A DNA stretch of 64,000 nt from positions 1-64,000 of the forward strand of contig NSLH01000010.1 in assembly GCA_002763895.1 (NCBI GenBank), read 5' to 3'. This document shows positions 36,863 to 46,194 of this stretch, one piece after another. Positions within the stretch are counted from its first letter, which is position 1. Each line of letters opens with the position of its first letter. The DNA comes from [Chlorobium] sp. 445 (GTDB taxonomy: Bacteria; Bacteroidota; Chlorobiia; Chlorobiales; Thermochlorobacteraceae). The notes under the pieces are model-generated. The model saw only the letters and a list, made by a program, of their open reading frames with translations, was not told the DNA's origin and ran no database searches. The translations under genes and the position numbers were made by a program.

Positions 36863-37702
36863 TTACTGCAATTCTTTATACCGCCGCTGCACCGCCTCAA
36901 ACTCTTTGTCATTTGGACGCATCATCACAAATACCTGCTCTAACTTGCCAAAATCAACCGAGGGCTGAACGCGAATTTTGTAAAACAGTTGAGCTTCGGT
37001 CTTATCGACGGAGACCACTTTACCGACTTGGATATTTGGCGCCGCAAAGGAACTAAACTGTGCTGTTAGAACGCGCTCGCCGACTTCAATCGAATTGCTG
37101 AGCAAGACATGTTCCATAGAAGCTAAGTGCTCTTGCGGCAGCCAGGTTAAAAGCCCCACACTGCGTGTCTTTTCTGAGACCACCCCTACTTTGAAATCGC
37201 GGTTGATGATTGGTTGCACAATCGCATAGTTTGCTGAAACCAGCACCACTCTTCCGACCAAGCCATCATCGGTCATCACTGGCATGTTGACCTCGACGCT
37301 ATCATTAGAGCCCAAGTTAATCGTGAAAAGATTTCGTTCAGAGGAGAACGTGCGGTCGACAATTTGTGCAAGTTTCAAGGGGTATGGCGCATGCTGCTTA
37401 TAGCCTAAGAGCGCTTTCAACTCTTGGTTTTCCGCCTGTGCAGTTCTTAGCAGCGAAAGTTCAGCCAGCAATTCCGTATTGCGCCGATGCAATTCATCAT
37501 TTTCACTTGCTAGACCAAAGTAGCGCGTGACAAGTCCAATGCCGCGCTCAATTGTTGCAAAGAATTCAAGTCCTGATGCACGCATCATGCGCAGCGTTGA
37601 TGCGTCTTGATTGACAAACAATGCCAGCGAGATTAAGCAAAAGAAGACCAAGAGTAAATACTCTCGGAAATCGAGCAGTAGCGCCTCTATGAGTTTTTTC
37701 AT
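36863..37702 (-). CDS. mreC: rod shape-determining protein MreC
   Basis: The 279-residue protein has a short cytoplasmic tail, one membrane helix (residues about 12-30), a coiled coil (ASENDELHRRNTELLAELSL) and a periplasmic beta-barrel domain with the MreC-typical VMTDDGLVGRVVLVSANYAI. MreC scaffolds PBP2 and MreD outside the inner membrane. Here the run is mreC-mreD-mrdA without mreB immediately upstream; instead an ABC permease gene ends 51 bases before it. Confidence 0.93.
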   Translation of the reverse strand: MKKLIEALLLDFREYLLLVFFCLISLALFVNQDASTLRMMRASGLEFFATIERGIGLVTRYFGLASENDELHRRNTELLAELSLLRTAQAENQELKALLGYKQHAPYPLKLAQIVDRTFSSERNLFTINLGSNDSVEVNMPVMTDDGLVGRVVLVSANYAIVQPIINRDFKVGVVSEKTRSVGLLTWLPQEHLASMEHVLLSNSIEVGERVLTAQFSSFAAPNIQVGKVVSVDKTEAQLFYKIRVQPSVDFGKLEQVFVMMRPNDKEFEAVQRRYKELQ

Positions 37703-37753
37703 ACTTTTAATGTCGGCTTCAGTATCGCAAAGTCATGTTGCGCACACGATGGT

Positions 37754-39427
37754 TTAGAGCGGCGTTGGTGTCTCGTGAGCTCGCACTCGGAAAATCACCT
37801 CAGAGAGCCATGTTAGCGCAAACACCAGCACCATTAGCAAAACGCCTGCTGCCGCTGCACTACCGAAATTTCCCATTCGCAGTTGCGAAAAAATGTCGAC
37901 AGCGACTGGCACATTGCTTGGTGTGTAGAGCAAAATCGAGCACGGAAATTCTCCCAGCGCACCAATAAAAGTAAACAAAAATCCTGACGCAATCGAAGCC
38001 AAGATAAGCGGCAACATCACGCGCCCAATAATACGCAGCCACGATGCGCCAAGCGTCATAGCCGCCTCAACTAATTGGTAGTCAAAGGTCTCCAGCGCTG
38101 CAGAGACACTGCGTGCAATGTAGGGCAAATGCCGAATGAAATAAGCCACTGGAAGCAACGCTGGCGACCCCACCAATGCCTGCCCAAATACAAAGATCGA
38201 GGGTTTGCTAAAAGCTGCAATCATGCTGATGCCCAGTGCAGTGCCGGGTACAGCAAGCGGCAAAAGCAAAAGCGGCATTGCAAAATTGCGCAACAGTAGG
38301 CGCTGCTGCGCTGCTAAAATTCCCACCGCTAACCCAAACAGAAGATTCGGCACACTCGCCAGCATCGCCATTGAGAAGCTATTGAGAAATGGTTGATAGA
38401 ACTGCGCATCGGTCAACAGACGTCGATAATGCACAAAGCTATAAGCATCGGGCAAAATACCGCGCATCGTTAGTGGATTGTCGGCAAAGGACATCAGCAG
38501 CAAGGCTGCAATTGGTAGAATGATAAAGAGCATCTGCACTATTAGCAAGAGCCTCCATGGTAGTGAAAGCTGCTCTGGCGGTACATCACGTGGTGCACCG
38601 CGTCCTTTGAGATTCAAACGCATTTTGGATTGATAGGACTCGAACACAAACACCACTGCTGCCGAAACTGCCACTAGCCCTATTGTCATCGCACTGGCAA
38701 GATTAAACTCGCCGGCAACTTTTTGATTAAAAATCTCGACAGTCAGAAAATTTGTGCGTCCACCAAACAGCAGTGGTGCAGTAAAAGACGCCACGCTGAG
38801 CACAAACACAATTAAGCTTGCTGAAAATAGCGACGGTCGCAGCAAGGGCACTAACACTTTCCAGAATCGTGACCACACACTTGCTCCTAAGTTTTCTGCT
38901 GCTTCTAAGACCGCATAATCGACGCGTGTTAGTGCGGCTGAAGCAAACAAAAAAAACTGCACATAAAACGAATACACATGCACAAGCCACACTGCCCACA
39001 ATCCTTCAAACGCAAACGGTGGTGATTTGAGAGCCAACAGCGCTTGTAATGCGCGCGCCACTACGCCTGATTCATCATATAAAAATTGAAAGGAAAACAC
39101 CCCCACCAGTGGCGGCAACCCTAGCGGCAACAGCGCCAGACGCGACAGCACGGGCTTTGCTGCAAAGTTAAATCGCCAGAAAATGTATGCCAGTCCTACA
39201 CCAAAAATGCCCGCACCGACCACCGTCAGCAGCGAGAGCAAGAGCGTGTTTGCAAACGCCTTGAGCTTGTCAGTACGCAAAAGTATGGTAGCGTAGTTAG
39301 CTAGAGTAAATTGTCGCTCGCCGTCAAGAAACCCGCTGTGCGCCGTCTCCAGCAGCGGATTAAGTACATAGCCGATGAGAATAAAAAAAATGATGAGATT
39401 AAGTAGCCAAAGCAGCAGACGCGACAT
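37754..39427 (-). CDS. fused two-domain ABC permease (iron(III)/thiamine type)
   Basis: I start at ATG 39427 (MSRLLLWLLN), giving 557 residues; the longer frame adds a non-hydrophobic tail. The protein has about 12 membrane helices in two homologous halves, each with a binding-protein-dependent transport loop (first: AAENLGASVWSRFWKVLVP; second: AAMTLGASWLRIIGRVMLP, the EAA motifs). This duplicated layout fits FbpB/ThiP/AfuB permeases. No ATPase or binding protein gene is adjacent, so the substrate (iron, thiamine or another) is undetermined. Confidence 0.85.
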   Translation of the reverse strand: MSRLLLWLLNLIIFFILIGYVLNPLLETAHSGFLDGERQFTLANYATILLRTDKLKAFANTLLLSLLTVVGAGIFGVGLAYIFWRFNFAAKPVLSRLALLPLGLPPLVGVFSFQFLYDESGVVARALQALLALKSPPFAFEGLWAVWLVHVYSFYVQFFLFASAALTRVDYAVLEAAENLGASVWSRFWKVLVPLLRPSLFSASLIVFVLSVASFTAPLLFGGRTNFLTVEIFNQKVAGEFNLASAMTIGLVAVSAAVVFVFESYQSKMRLNLKGRGAPRDVPPEQLSLPWRLLLIVQMLFIILPIAALLLMSFADNPLTMRGILPDAYSFVHYRRLLTDAQFYQPFLNSFSMAMLASVPNLLFGLAVGILAAQQRLLLRNFAMPLLLLPLAVPGTALGISMIAAFSKPSIFVFGQALVGSPALLPVAYFIRHLPYIARSVSAALETFDYQLVEAAMTLGASWLRIIGRVMLPLILASIASGFLFTFIGALGEFPCSILLYTPSNVPVAVDIFSQLRMGNFGSAAAAGVLLMVLVFALTWLSEVIFRVRAHETPTPL

Positions 39428-39573
39428 GTGAATCCGTAATTGTGACGGCGAATATACAACGCGCGCGGCAATGCACGAAGGTTTTTTACTGCTAAAGAGC
39501 ATTCTACACTAACGAAAAATCGTGCACAAGTTGTAATTTCACCCTGCAATTTTTCAACCTAGTTGATGTTGTT

Positions 39574-40722
39574 ATGAAAAAACGCCTTTTCACGCCGGGT
39601 CCAACGCCCGTTCCTGAGCGTGTGATGCTGCGCATGGCTGCACCCATGATTCATCACCGCAATCCAGAGTTCATGGAAATTCTGACGCGTGTGCACCAAG
39701 ACCTGCAGTACCTCTTTCAAACCAAGCAGCCTGTTTTAGTGCTGACCTGCTCAGGCACAGGCGGCGTAGAAGCCACCATGGTCTCTATGTTTTCTTCGGG
39801 CGATAAGATTATCGCCGTCAATGGTGGCAAGTTCGGTGAGCGATGGGCAGATATGGCGCGCAAATACACTGGCAATTGCGTTGAACTCAAAGTGCAATGG
39901 GGCACCAGCATTCAGCCAGAAGAGATCATCAAAGCTCTCAAAGAACATCCCGACACCAAAGGCGTCTATTTTACACACAGCGAAACTTCAACAGGCACTG
40001 CTACCGATGTCAAGGCGATGGCACAAGCTATTCGTGAACATTCTGATGCTTTGATTTGTGTTGATGGGATTACGGCGGTTGGTGCTCACGAATTGCGCTT
40101 CGATGACTGGGGCATCGACGCCTGTGTAACTGGCTCACAAAAAGGCTTGATGATGCCGCCCGGTCTTGCACTCGTTGCACTCTCTGAACGCGCAATCAAA
40201 GCCATAGAGACAGCTAAACTGCCCAGTTACTACCTCTCGCTTAAAAAAGCTTTGAAATCCTACAAAGACAACGATACGCCTTTTACGCCTGCTGTCTCAC
40301 TTATCATCGGACTTGATGAATCACTCCAACTCATTAAGCAAGAAGGCCTTGAGAATATCTGGCGGCGCCATCAACGTCTCTCTGCAGCCTGCCGTACAGG
40401 CTGTGAAGCCTTAGGCATGCGGCTCTTTTCAAATTCACCCTCGTATGCCGTTACACCTGTCTGGCTCCCCGAAGGCGTGGAGTGGAAGACCTTCAACAAA
40501 ATTTTGAAACTCGAGAACGGTATCACTGTCGCAGCTGGACAAGATCAATACGCTGGCAAAATTTTCCGCATCTCGCATCTTGGCTTCTATGACGAACTCG
40601 ATATGCTTACGGTTATTGGCGCGCTGGAGATGACACTTAAGAAAATCAACTATCCGTTTGAAGTTGGCAGCGGGGTCTCAGCTGTGATGCGTACCTTTAT
40701 GGAAGAGCCTGTCAGCGTGTAG
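39574..40722 (+). CDS. PLP-dependent aminotransferase, class V (alanine-glyoxylate / serine-pyruvate type)
   Basis: The 382-residue protein begins FTPGPTPVPERVMLRMA and continues MIHHRNPEF, the standard opening of the AGXT group. The GTGGVEA loop and VCVDGITAVGAHELRFDDWG follow, and the PLP lysine is in TGSQKGLMMPPGLA. It could act as alanine- or serine-glyoxylate aminotransferase, or in serine synthesis, as discussed for related Bacteroidota/Chlorobi enzymes. Specificity cannot be read from motifs. It diverges from the ABC permease gene and starts a long plus-strand stretch. Confidence 0.9.
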   Translation: MKKRLFTPGPTPVPERVMLRMAAPMIHHRNPEFMEILTRVHQDLQYLFQTKQPVLVLTCSGTGGVEATMVSMFSSGDKIIAVNGGKFGERWADMARKYTGNCVELKVQWGTSIQPEEIIKALKEHPDTKGVYFTHSETSTGTATDVKAMAQAIREHSDALICVDGITAVGAHELRFDDWGIDACVTGSQKGLMMPPGLALVALSERAIKAIETAKLPSYYLSLKKALKSYKDNDTPFTPAVSLIIGLDESLQLIKQEGLENIWRRHQRLSAACRTGCEALGMRLFSNSPSYAVTPVWLPEGVEWKTFNKILKLENGITVAAGQDQYAGKIFRISHLGFYDELDMLTVIGALEMTLKKINYPFEVGSGVSAVMRTFMEEPVSV

Positions 40723-40899
40723 CGTGCTCAAACTCTGCATGCATTTACCTGCAAGACAAACGCTTCATGCTTTTCATACAGTTGCGCGCATTTTACCCCT
40801 CAGTTTTTGCAGTGGCATATCCGCGTAGGGATATTGTCTCGTTACGTGTATTTTCTAACAATTTTCTGCCGAACAAAGCAAAACTTGTGGTTAACACCT

Positions 40900-41706
40900 A
40901 TGGCAACATTGAGAGTAACAGGTGTCAGTGAGCAAGCAATAGGATTGCCCTTATCTCTGCCGCCAGTCCAAGACCTTGCTGTTGGGCGTACTTTGGTTAT
41001 CGTGCCGACCTATAACGAATCTGAGAACATTTCTCTTCTCATCAAGCGCGTGATGGGCTTAGAAGTGCCTGACTTGGATATGCTTATCATTGATGACAAT
41101 TCACCTGATGGCACTGCGGCTGTTGTCGAAGCATTGCAAAAGACCTTCAAGCGTCGGCTGCACCTTATCAAGCGAGAAGGCAAATTAGGGCTTGGCACAG
41201 CTTATGTGCGTGGCTTCAAATTTGCAATTGAACATGGCTATGACTTTGTGATGGAAATGGATGCTGACCTTTCACACGACCCGTTCATGATTCCGCACTT
41301 TCTTGTTGCCATCAAAGATGCTGATTTGGTGATTGGCTCGCGCTACTTAGGCGATGTGGCTAATGTGGTCAACTGGCCACTTTCGCGTCTTATGCTCTCC
41401 AAAGGTGCAAGCCTTTACACGCGGCTCATTACAGGCATGCCTGTGCAAGACCCTACCAGCGGGTTCAAATGTTTTCGTCGACAAGTCTTAGAGTCGCTTA
41501 ATCTTAATGAGATTCGCTCGGGTGGATATTCTTTTCAGATTGAGATGAATTTTAAGTCTTGGGCAAAGGGTTTCCGCTTGAAAGAAATTCCTATTGTTTT
41601 CACCGACCGCACGGTTGGCAAATCCAAGATGTCGCGCAAAATTATCTATGAAGCCATTTACATGGTTTGGGCGTTGAAATTCCGACAGATTTTTGGCAAA
41701 CTCTAA
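40900..41706 (+). CDS. polyprenol monophosphomannose synthase-like glycosyltransferase
   Basis: The internal ATG at 40900 is preferred over the TTG at 40807 because the extra N-terminus is unlike the family. The 268-residue protein has RTLVIVPTYNESENISLLI, LIIDDNSPDGTAAVVEAL, GTAYVRGFKFAIEHGYDFV and MDADLSHDP, the DPM1 set, followed by QDPTSGFKCFRRQVLE and a C-terminal EIPIVFTDRTVGKSKMS. It lacks the C-terminal membrane helices of the other GT2 here. It likely makes polyprenyl-phosphate-mannose, a possible donor for DUF2723-type enzymes. Confidence 0.9.
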   Translation: MATLRVTGVSEQAIGLPLSLPPVQDLAVGRTLVIVPTYNESENISLLIKRVMGLEVPDLDMLIIDDNSPDGTAAVVEALQKTFKRRLHLIKREGKLGLGTAYVRGFKFAIEHGYDFVMEMDADLSHDPFMIPHFLVAIKDADLVIGSRYLGDVANVVNWPLSRLMLSKGASLYTRLITGMPVQDPTSGFKCFRRQVLESLNLNEIRSGGYSFQIEMNFKSWAKGFRLKEIPIVFTDRTVGKSKMSRKIIYEAIYMVWALKFRQIFGKL

Positions 41707-41761
41707 GCATGCAATATGCTTTAGCGACCCTGCAGCACGACTTTTGAAACAATTAACCTAC

Positions 41762-42985
41762 ATGAGCGCATCACAACACACCACTCATCGCTTGCACAGC
41801 ACACGCAGCGTGGAAACTGAACTTATTCACGGTGGCGAACAGCATAATACCACGCGCGCTGTTGTCCCACCTATCTGGCAGACCTCAACTTACAAAGCCC
41901 CAGAGTCTGCAGACGACTTTGCTGAACTTGCTAGTGCTATCAATCCAAAAGAATTCTATTCGCGCTATGGCAATCCGACCAATGCACAAGTGCAGGAGAT
42001 TCTTGCTAAACTTGAAGGCGCAGAAACTGCGGTATTAGCTGCATCAGGCATGGGCGCCATTTCTGCAGCAATCTTGAGTGTCGTCAGTGCTGGCGGACAT
42101 ATTGTGGCGCAAACCTCACTTTACGCTGGCACCTTTGCCTTGCTGCGCGACCTGCTCCCAAGATTTGGCATTGAGACCACCTTTGTCGATCAAACACGCA
42201 TCGAGGCGTTTGAAGCTGCACTGCGTCCGAATACCCAACTGATTTATGTCGAAACACCCTCGAATCCCTTGATGACGCTCACGGACTTGAAAGCAGTTGC
42301 AACACTTGCAAAAGTGCACGGCATCACCACATTTTGTGATAACACATTTGCAACACCACTTGCGCAGCGACCTTTGGAGCACGGCATTGACCTTTCACTG
42401 CATAGCGCTACAAAATATCTTGGCGGGCATTCCGACCTTACGGCTGGGGCGGCGTGCGGCAATGCCCATCTAATTGAGCGAATCTGGAAAACGACTGTCC
42501 TACTCGGTTGTGCTCTGTCATCCTTTGATTCATGGCTTTTATTGCGTGGATTGCGCACGTTATCTTTACGCGTGCAAAAAGCCAGTGCAAATGCGGCGCA
42601 ACTGGCAGCGTATTTAGAAGCGCATCCCAAAATTGCGCGTGTCCATCATCCATCGTTACCATCGCATCCGCAGCATCAGCTGGCACGTGAGCAAATGCAT
42701 GGCTTTACGGCCATGATGAGTTTTGAAGTAAAAGGTGCAACACCCGAGGAGCAGTATCATAAGGCGCAAACGCTCATTGGTTCAATGAAACTTGCCGTCA
42801 ATGCGGTAAGTTTGGGTGGTGTCGAATCGCTCATTGTTCATCCTGCCAGCATGTGGCATGCACAATACACTGCCGAGCAGCGTGACGCAGCTGGCATCAG
42901 CGCTGGGCTGGTGCGATTTTCCGCTGGCATCGAAGCATGTAGCGATCTGATTGCCGATTTTGAGCAAGCCTTGTCTCGGCTCTGA
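41762..42985 (+). CDS. trans-sulfuration family PLP enzyme (cystathionine gamma-synthase/lyase or methionine gamma-lyase)
   Basis: Starting at ATG 41762 gives 407 residues. Landmarks are TELIHGGE near the N-terminus, YSRYGNPTNAQVQEILAKLE, the GMGAISAAIL PLP-phosphate loop, TFCDNTFATP and the PLP lysine in HSATKYLGGHSD. The C-terminal SLGGVESLIVHPASMWHA is typical. These motifs are shared by cystathionine synthase, cystathionine lyase and methionine gamma-lyase, so the exact reaction is open. A longer frame back to 41693 overlaps the glycosyltransferase and is probably not used. It is followed by gmhA. Confidence 0.9.
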   Translation: MSASQHTTHRLHSTRSVETELIHGGEQHNTTRAVVPPIWQTSTYKAPESADDFAELASAINPKEFYSRYGNPTNAQVQEILAKLEGAETAVLAASGMGAISAAILSVVSAGGHIVAQTSLYAGTFALLRDLLPRFGIETTFVDQTRIEAFEAALRPNTQLIYVETPSNPLMTLTDLKAVATLAKVHGITTFCDNTFATPLAQRPLEHGIDLSLHSATKYLGGHSDLTAGAACGNAHLIERIWKTTVLLGCALSSFDSWLLLRGLRTLSLRVQKASANAAQLAAYLEAHPKIARVHHPSLPSHPQHQLAREQMHGFTAMMSFEVKGATPEEQYHKAQTLIGSMKLAVNAVSLGGVESLIVHPASMWHAQYTAEQRDAAGISAGLVRFSAGIEACSDLIADFEQALSRL

Positions 42986-43029
42986 CCATTGCACAAGGTA
43001 AATTCAAACACTTGCTAAACTCTTGCATT

Positions 43030-43656
43030 ATGTTGGATACTGTCTTAGACCGAAAGACCTTACATCTTGCCTACATCCGTGAGACGCTTGAATACAGCGC
43101 TGAACTCAAAAAGCAACTGGCGCGTGAGAACGCCGAAGACATCTTTCACATGGCTGAGCTTATCACGGAAGCGTTTCGTATGGGCAATAAACTTCTCATC
43201 TGTGGCAATGGTGGAAGCGCCGCTGATGCTCAACACATTGCAACAGAATTTACAATTCGCTACCGCAGCTCTGTCAATCGTCCTGCTATGCCTGCCATCG
43301 CACTCACGACCGACAGTTCTGCGCTCACAGGTGGGGCAAATGATCTTGGCTATGATAATGTTTTCATGCGTCTTGTTGAGGCATGGGGCAAGCGCGGCGA
43401 TGTGCTCTTAGGCATTTCTACAAGCGGTAACTCTGAGAGCGTCATTCGTGCTATGCGCTACGCCAAAGAAAATGGCTTGAAGACACTGGCACTCCTCGGT
43501 AATTCAGGCGGTAAAATGAAAGGCATGGCAGATGTGGAAATTATTGTGCCGCACAAAGGCGCTGCTGATAGAATTCAGGAAAGCCACATTGCTATTGCAC
43601 ACATCATCATTCAACTCGTCGAAGAAAATTTCGGCTATACTGAACCTAATAAATGA
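43030..43656 (+). CDS. gmhA: D-sedoheptulose 7-phosphate isomerase (SIS domain)
   Basis: The start at 43030 ([10 protein letters not shown]) gives 208 residues. The SIS domain carries [16 protein letters not shown] and [14 protein letters not shown], plus the C-terminal [16 protein letters not shown] helix with active-site His/Glu, as in GmhA. It converts sedoheptulose 7-phosphate to D-glycero-D-manno-heptose 7-phosphate, the first step to LPS-core heptose. It overlaps ribH by four bases. Full length with no missing motif. Confidence 0.92.
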   Translation: MLDTVLDRKTLHLAYIRETLEYSAELKKQLARENAEDIFHMAELITEAFRMGNKLLICGNGGSAADAQHIATEFTIRYRSSVNRPAMPAIALTTDSSALTGGANDLGYDNVFMRLVEAWGKRGDVLLGISTSGNSESVIRAMRYAKENGLKTLALLGNSGGKMKGMADVEIIVPHKGAADRIQESHIAIAHIIIQLVEENFGYTEPNK

Positions 43657-44114
43657 AGGTTGTTGAAGGGCATCTCTCTGCACAAGGTTTAAAAATTGCG
43701 CTTGTTGCCTCTCGTTGGAATGATTTCATCGGCGCGCGTCTCGTCGAAGGCGCTGTCGATTGCATCGTGCGCCATGGCGGCAGCTCCGAAGCGATTACAC
43801 TCTACCGTTGCCCTGGCTCATTTGAGTTGCCAATGGTCATCAAAAAAGTTGCGCTCTCAAAACAGTTTGATGCGGTTATCGCTATTGGCGTTTTGATTCG
43901 TGGCGCCACACCTCACTTTGACTTAATTGCCGCAGAAGCCACGAAAGGTATTGCGCAAGCCTCAATGGAGTCCGGTGTGCCTGTGGCTTTTGGGATACTT
44001 ACGACCGATACCATTGAACAAGCTATAGAGCGCGCAGGCACAAAAGCTGGCAACAAAGGCTGGGAGGCTGCAGCGGCGGCTATCGAAATGGCAAACCTCT
44101 ACAAGCAATTGTGA
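43653..44114 (+). CDS. ribH: 6,7-dimethyl-8-ribityllumazine synthase
   Basis: The 153-residue protein matches RibH throughout: [52 protein letters not shown] and the final [20 protein letters not shown] with [16 protein letters not shown]. The catalytic His is in TPHFD. It joins 5-amino-ribitylaminouracil with dihydroxybutanone phosphate in riboflavin synthesis and forms an icosahedral or pentameric shell. It is coupled to gmhA by ATGA and unrelated in pathway. Confidence 0.97.
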   Translation: MKVVEGHLSAQGLKIALVASRWNDFIGARLVEGAVDCIVRHGGSSEAITLYRCPGSFELPMVIKKVALSKQFDAVIAIGVLIRGATPHFDLIAAEATKGIAQASMESGVPVAFGILTTDTIEQAIERAGTKAGNKGWEAAAAAIEMANLYKQL

Positions 44115-44222
44115 GCAAGCCATGTGTGCGTGGCACACCGCTACACAAACAGCATTGCTGCTTTGAATTTGTCGACCCAAAAAGAGAAGTGTATCTTATG
44201 CCTTTCACGCAACGGCAGCACT

Positions 44223-45029
44223 ATGTGGGAACCAAAATCATCAAAGAAACGAGTTGTTACTTACGAGATTGCCATCATTCCCAGTGATGGTTCTGCTGCC
44301 CGAACATACAGCCAAATTACACTTGGAAAGGTCCTTTCTGCAGTTATTGCGCTGTGTGTTGGTGTAGCGCTGCTTTCCACATTGATTATTGCGCTCACAC
44401 CTGCACGCACACTTCTTCCGGGCTACGGCGATGCGGATCGATATCAAAAACTCTTGCTTGAAAATCAAATGCAGTTAGATAGCATCAGCAGACGCTTAAT
44501 ACAATTTGACGCCTATAGCCGTAAACTTCGTGCGGTGCTTGGCAGCCTTTCGGATTCCGCCTCGCAAGCTCGTGCAACAGCACAAACGCGCTCGCCCCAA
44601 AAAGATGGCTTGCGTTCCCTTCTGCCTAATGACTTCTATGAGACTGGCTCTTCGTCAGAACCGCTTCTCTTTCTTGATTTCGTTGTTCGGGGCACGCCTT
44701 CGCAGCCTTTCCGTCGAGAACGCAGCCACTATGGCTTGGATATTGCAACAGCGTCCAATGAACCTATCGGTGCTCTTGCTGATGGCACAGTGATTTTTGC
44801 CGATTGGACTTCTGACTATGGCTATACAGTCATTCTTTATCACGGCAAATATGTGAGTTTCTACAAGCATTGCAACCGCTTGCTCGTGCGCGATGGCGAA
44901 CCGGTCTTGAAAGGTCAGATTATTGCTCTAACAGGCAACACGGGTCGTGAGAGTTCTGCACCACATTTGCATCTTGAGGTCTGGAAAAACGGCACTCCGC
45001 AAAATCCAGAAATTTATCTTTCTAATTAA
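44223..45029 (+). CDS. M23-family peptidoglycan endopeptidase, membrane-anchored
   Basis: I start at ATG 44223 (268 residues); the frame runs further upstream with a less likely N-terminus. After a cytoplasmic tail there is a membrane helix (VLSAVIALCVGVALLSTLI), a short coiled region and a LytM domain. The zinc ligands are visible as HYGLDIAT (HxxxD) and HLHLEVW (HxH). Such enzymes trim cell-wall cross-links. It lies 17 bases before a bactofilin gene, a pairing known from cell-shape systems in several phyla, and this pair leads into the atp genes. Confidence 0.9.
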   Translation: MWEPKSSKKRVVTYEIAIIPSDGSAARTYSQITLGKVLSAVIALCVGVALLSTLIIALTPARTLLPGYGDADRYQKLLLENQMQLDSISRRLIQFDAYSRKLRAVLGSLSDSASQARATAQTRSPQKDGLRSLLPNDFYETGSSSEPLLFLDFVVRGTPSQPFRRERSHYGLDIATASNEPIGALADGTVIFADWTSDYGYTVILYHGKYVSFYKHCNRLLVRDGEPVLKGQIIALTGNTGRESSAPHLHLEVWKNGTPQNPEIYLSN

Positions 45030-45046
45030 CAAAACTATCCAGCCTT

Positions 45047-45496
45047 ATGCTTGCAGCGATATTTGGCAAAAAAGAAGATACTGCAAGTGCATTTACCGCT
45101 TCTGCTTCAGGCAGCAATGGTGAAGCTAAACTTAGCATTATCGCAGAAGGTACGCTCTGCCGCGGCGATATTGAGACCTCTGGCAATCTGCGCGTCGACG
45201 GAAAAATTATTGGTAACATTGTCTCAACGGCGAACGTGGCTATCGGAAAAGGCGGCATTGTAGAAGGCAATATCGTAGCAGCAATGATTAAAATCTCTGG
45301 TAAAGTGCAAGGCAACTTGGATGTGAGCAATCGTCTTATCTTAGATGCTTCTGCTGTCGTTGCCGGTGAAATCAAATCAAAATTGCTCTCGATTGATGAA
45401 GGCGCGATTGTCAACGGCACGGTTACCATGACTGGAAATTCAAGCTCAGAAAATCTAAGTTCTGTTGCTGCAAGCAAAAAGGAATATGCACAATGA
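45047..45496 (+). CDS. bactofilin (polymer-forming cytoskeletal protein)
   Basis: The 149-residue protein has a flexible N-terminus and a central beta-helix of regular six-residue turns (for example GNLRVDGKIIGNIVSTANVA and VEGNIVAAMIKISGKVQGN), ending in a short variable tail. This is the bactofilin fold, which self-assembles into filaments without nucleotide and often directs peptidoglycan hydrolases. It follows the M23 peptidase by 17 bases and overlaps the AtpZ-like gene by four, so it belongs to the same transcript as the ATP synthase genes. Confidence 0.94.
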   Translation: MLAAIFGKKEDTASAFTASASGSNGEAKLSIIAEGTLCRGDIETSGNLRVDGKIIGNIVSTANVAIGKGGIVEGNIVAAMIKISGKVQGNLDVSNRLILDASAVVAGEIKSKLLSIDEGAIVNGTVTMTGNSSSENLSSVAASKKEYAQ

Positions 45497-45753
45497 GCCT
45501 TGACGATGTTCGTAAATCCATACGTGAAGCTGGTGTTGCCCAACGCAAGTCGGCAGCGTATATGACCATTGGTGTTCAACTTGCCGCAGCCTTTGTGCTT
45601 TTCGTATTTGGTGGCTATAAACTCGATGATGCACTTGGCACAACTCCGCTTTTTTTACTTATTGGCGTCCTTTTTGCGCTGATTGCACTCTTTACAGTGC
45701 TTTGGCGCTTAGCAACTGGCAGCTCATCTCGCACTCAAAGCCCGAAAAAATAG
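45493..45753 (+). CDS. atpZ: AtpZ/AtpI-family membrane protein
   Basis: This 86-residue protein has two membrane helices (MTIGVQLAAAFVLFVFGGYKLD and PLFLLIGVLFALIALFTVLW) separated by a GGYKLDDALGTTP hairpin, which is the AtpZ/AtpI pattern. AtpZ-type proteins are linked to assembly of the ATP synthase c-ring or Mg2+ uptake. It starts within the bactofilin stop (ATGA 45493-45496) and is 16 bases before the next small membrane gene. Identity is supported by position before atpB. Confidence 0.85.
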   Translation: MSLDDVRKSIREAGVAQRKSAAYMTIGVQLAAAFVLFVFGGYKLDDALGTTPLFLLIGVLFALIALFTVLWRLATGSSSRTQSPKK

Positions 45754-45769
45754 ACCAGCACACAACATC

Positions 45770-46177
45770 ATGAATCGCTTTATTGTTGCTAAACCGCTCT
45801 TTGATTTTCTTATCATGATAGTTATTTTTACACTCCTTGCGTGGCTTATTCTCGATTACTTCGGCTTGATATCAAGTTCTGTTTTCTACGCTTGGGCTAT
45901 CGTTACGCTGAACACGATCATCGGCTATATCTTGTTTGAATATGAGTATGCTTTGAAGCGTGAGACGTTTTTTCGCACGGCTCTTCTTGGACAAGCAGTG
46001 AGACTTCTTATTGCGGTTGTTCTGATTGCATCTCTGATGCTTACGCACTCCGTGGAGACAATGGAATTTGCTGGCTTTGTTATAGGTTTCTATGTCTGCT
46101 ACTTGCCGATAGAAGTCTTAGCTTGTTTTAACAAAATGAGATTTGAGAAAAAATTGGACAAACTTCTTCAGCTCTGA
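45770..46177 (+). CDS. four-helix membrane protein, AtpI-like position
   Basis: The 135-residue protein has four hydrophobic helices (for example FDFLIMIVIFTLLAWLILDY and LLIAVVLIASLMLTHS) and a basic C-terminus. Sequence alone gives no firm family, but a protein of this size and shape is regularly found just before atpB in Bacteroidota/Chlorobi. It is likely an AtpI-type assembly factor. The reading frame is intact, 16 bases after atpZ and 17 before the atpB start used here. Confidence 0.68.
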   Translation: MNRFIVAKPLFDFLIMIVIFTLLAWLILDYFGLISSSVFYAWAIVTLNTIIGYILFEYEYALKRETFFRTALLGQAVRLLIAVVLIASLMLTHSVETMEFAGFVIGFYVCYLPIEVLACFNKMRFEKKLDKLLQL

Positions 46178-46194
46178 ACAGGTTGTTACATCCC

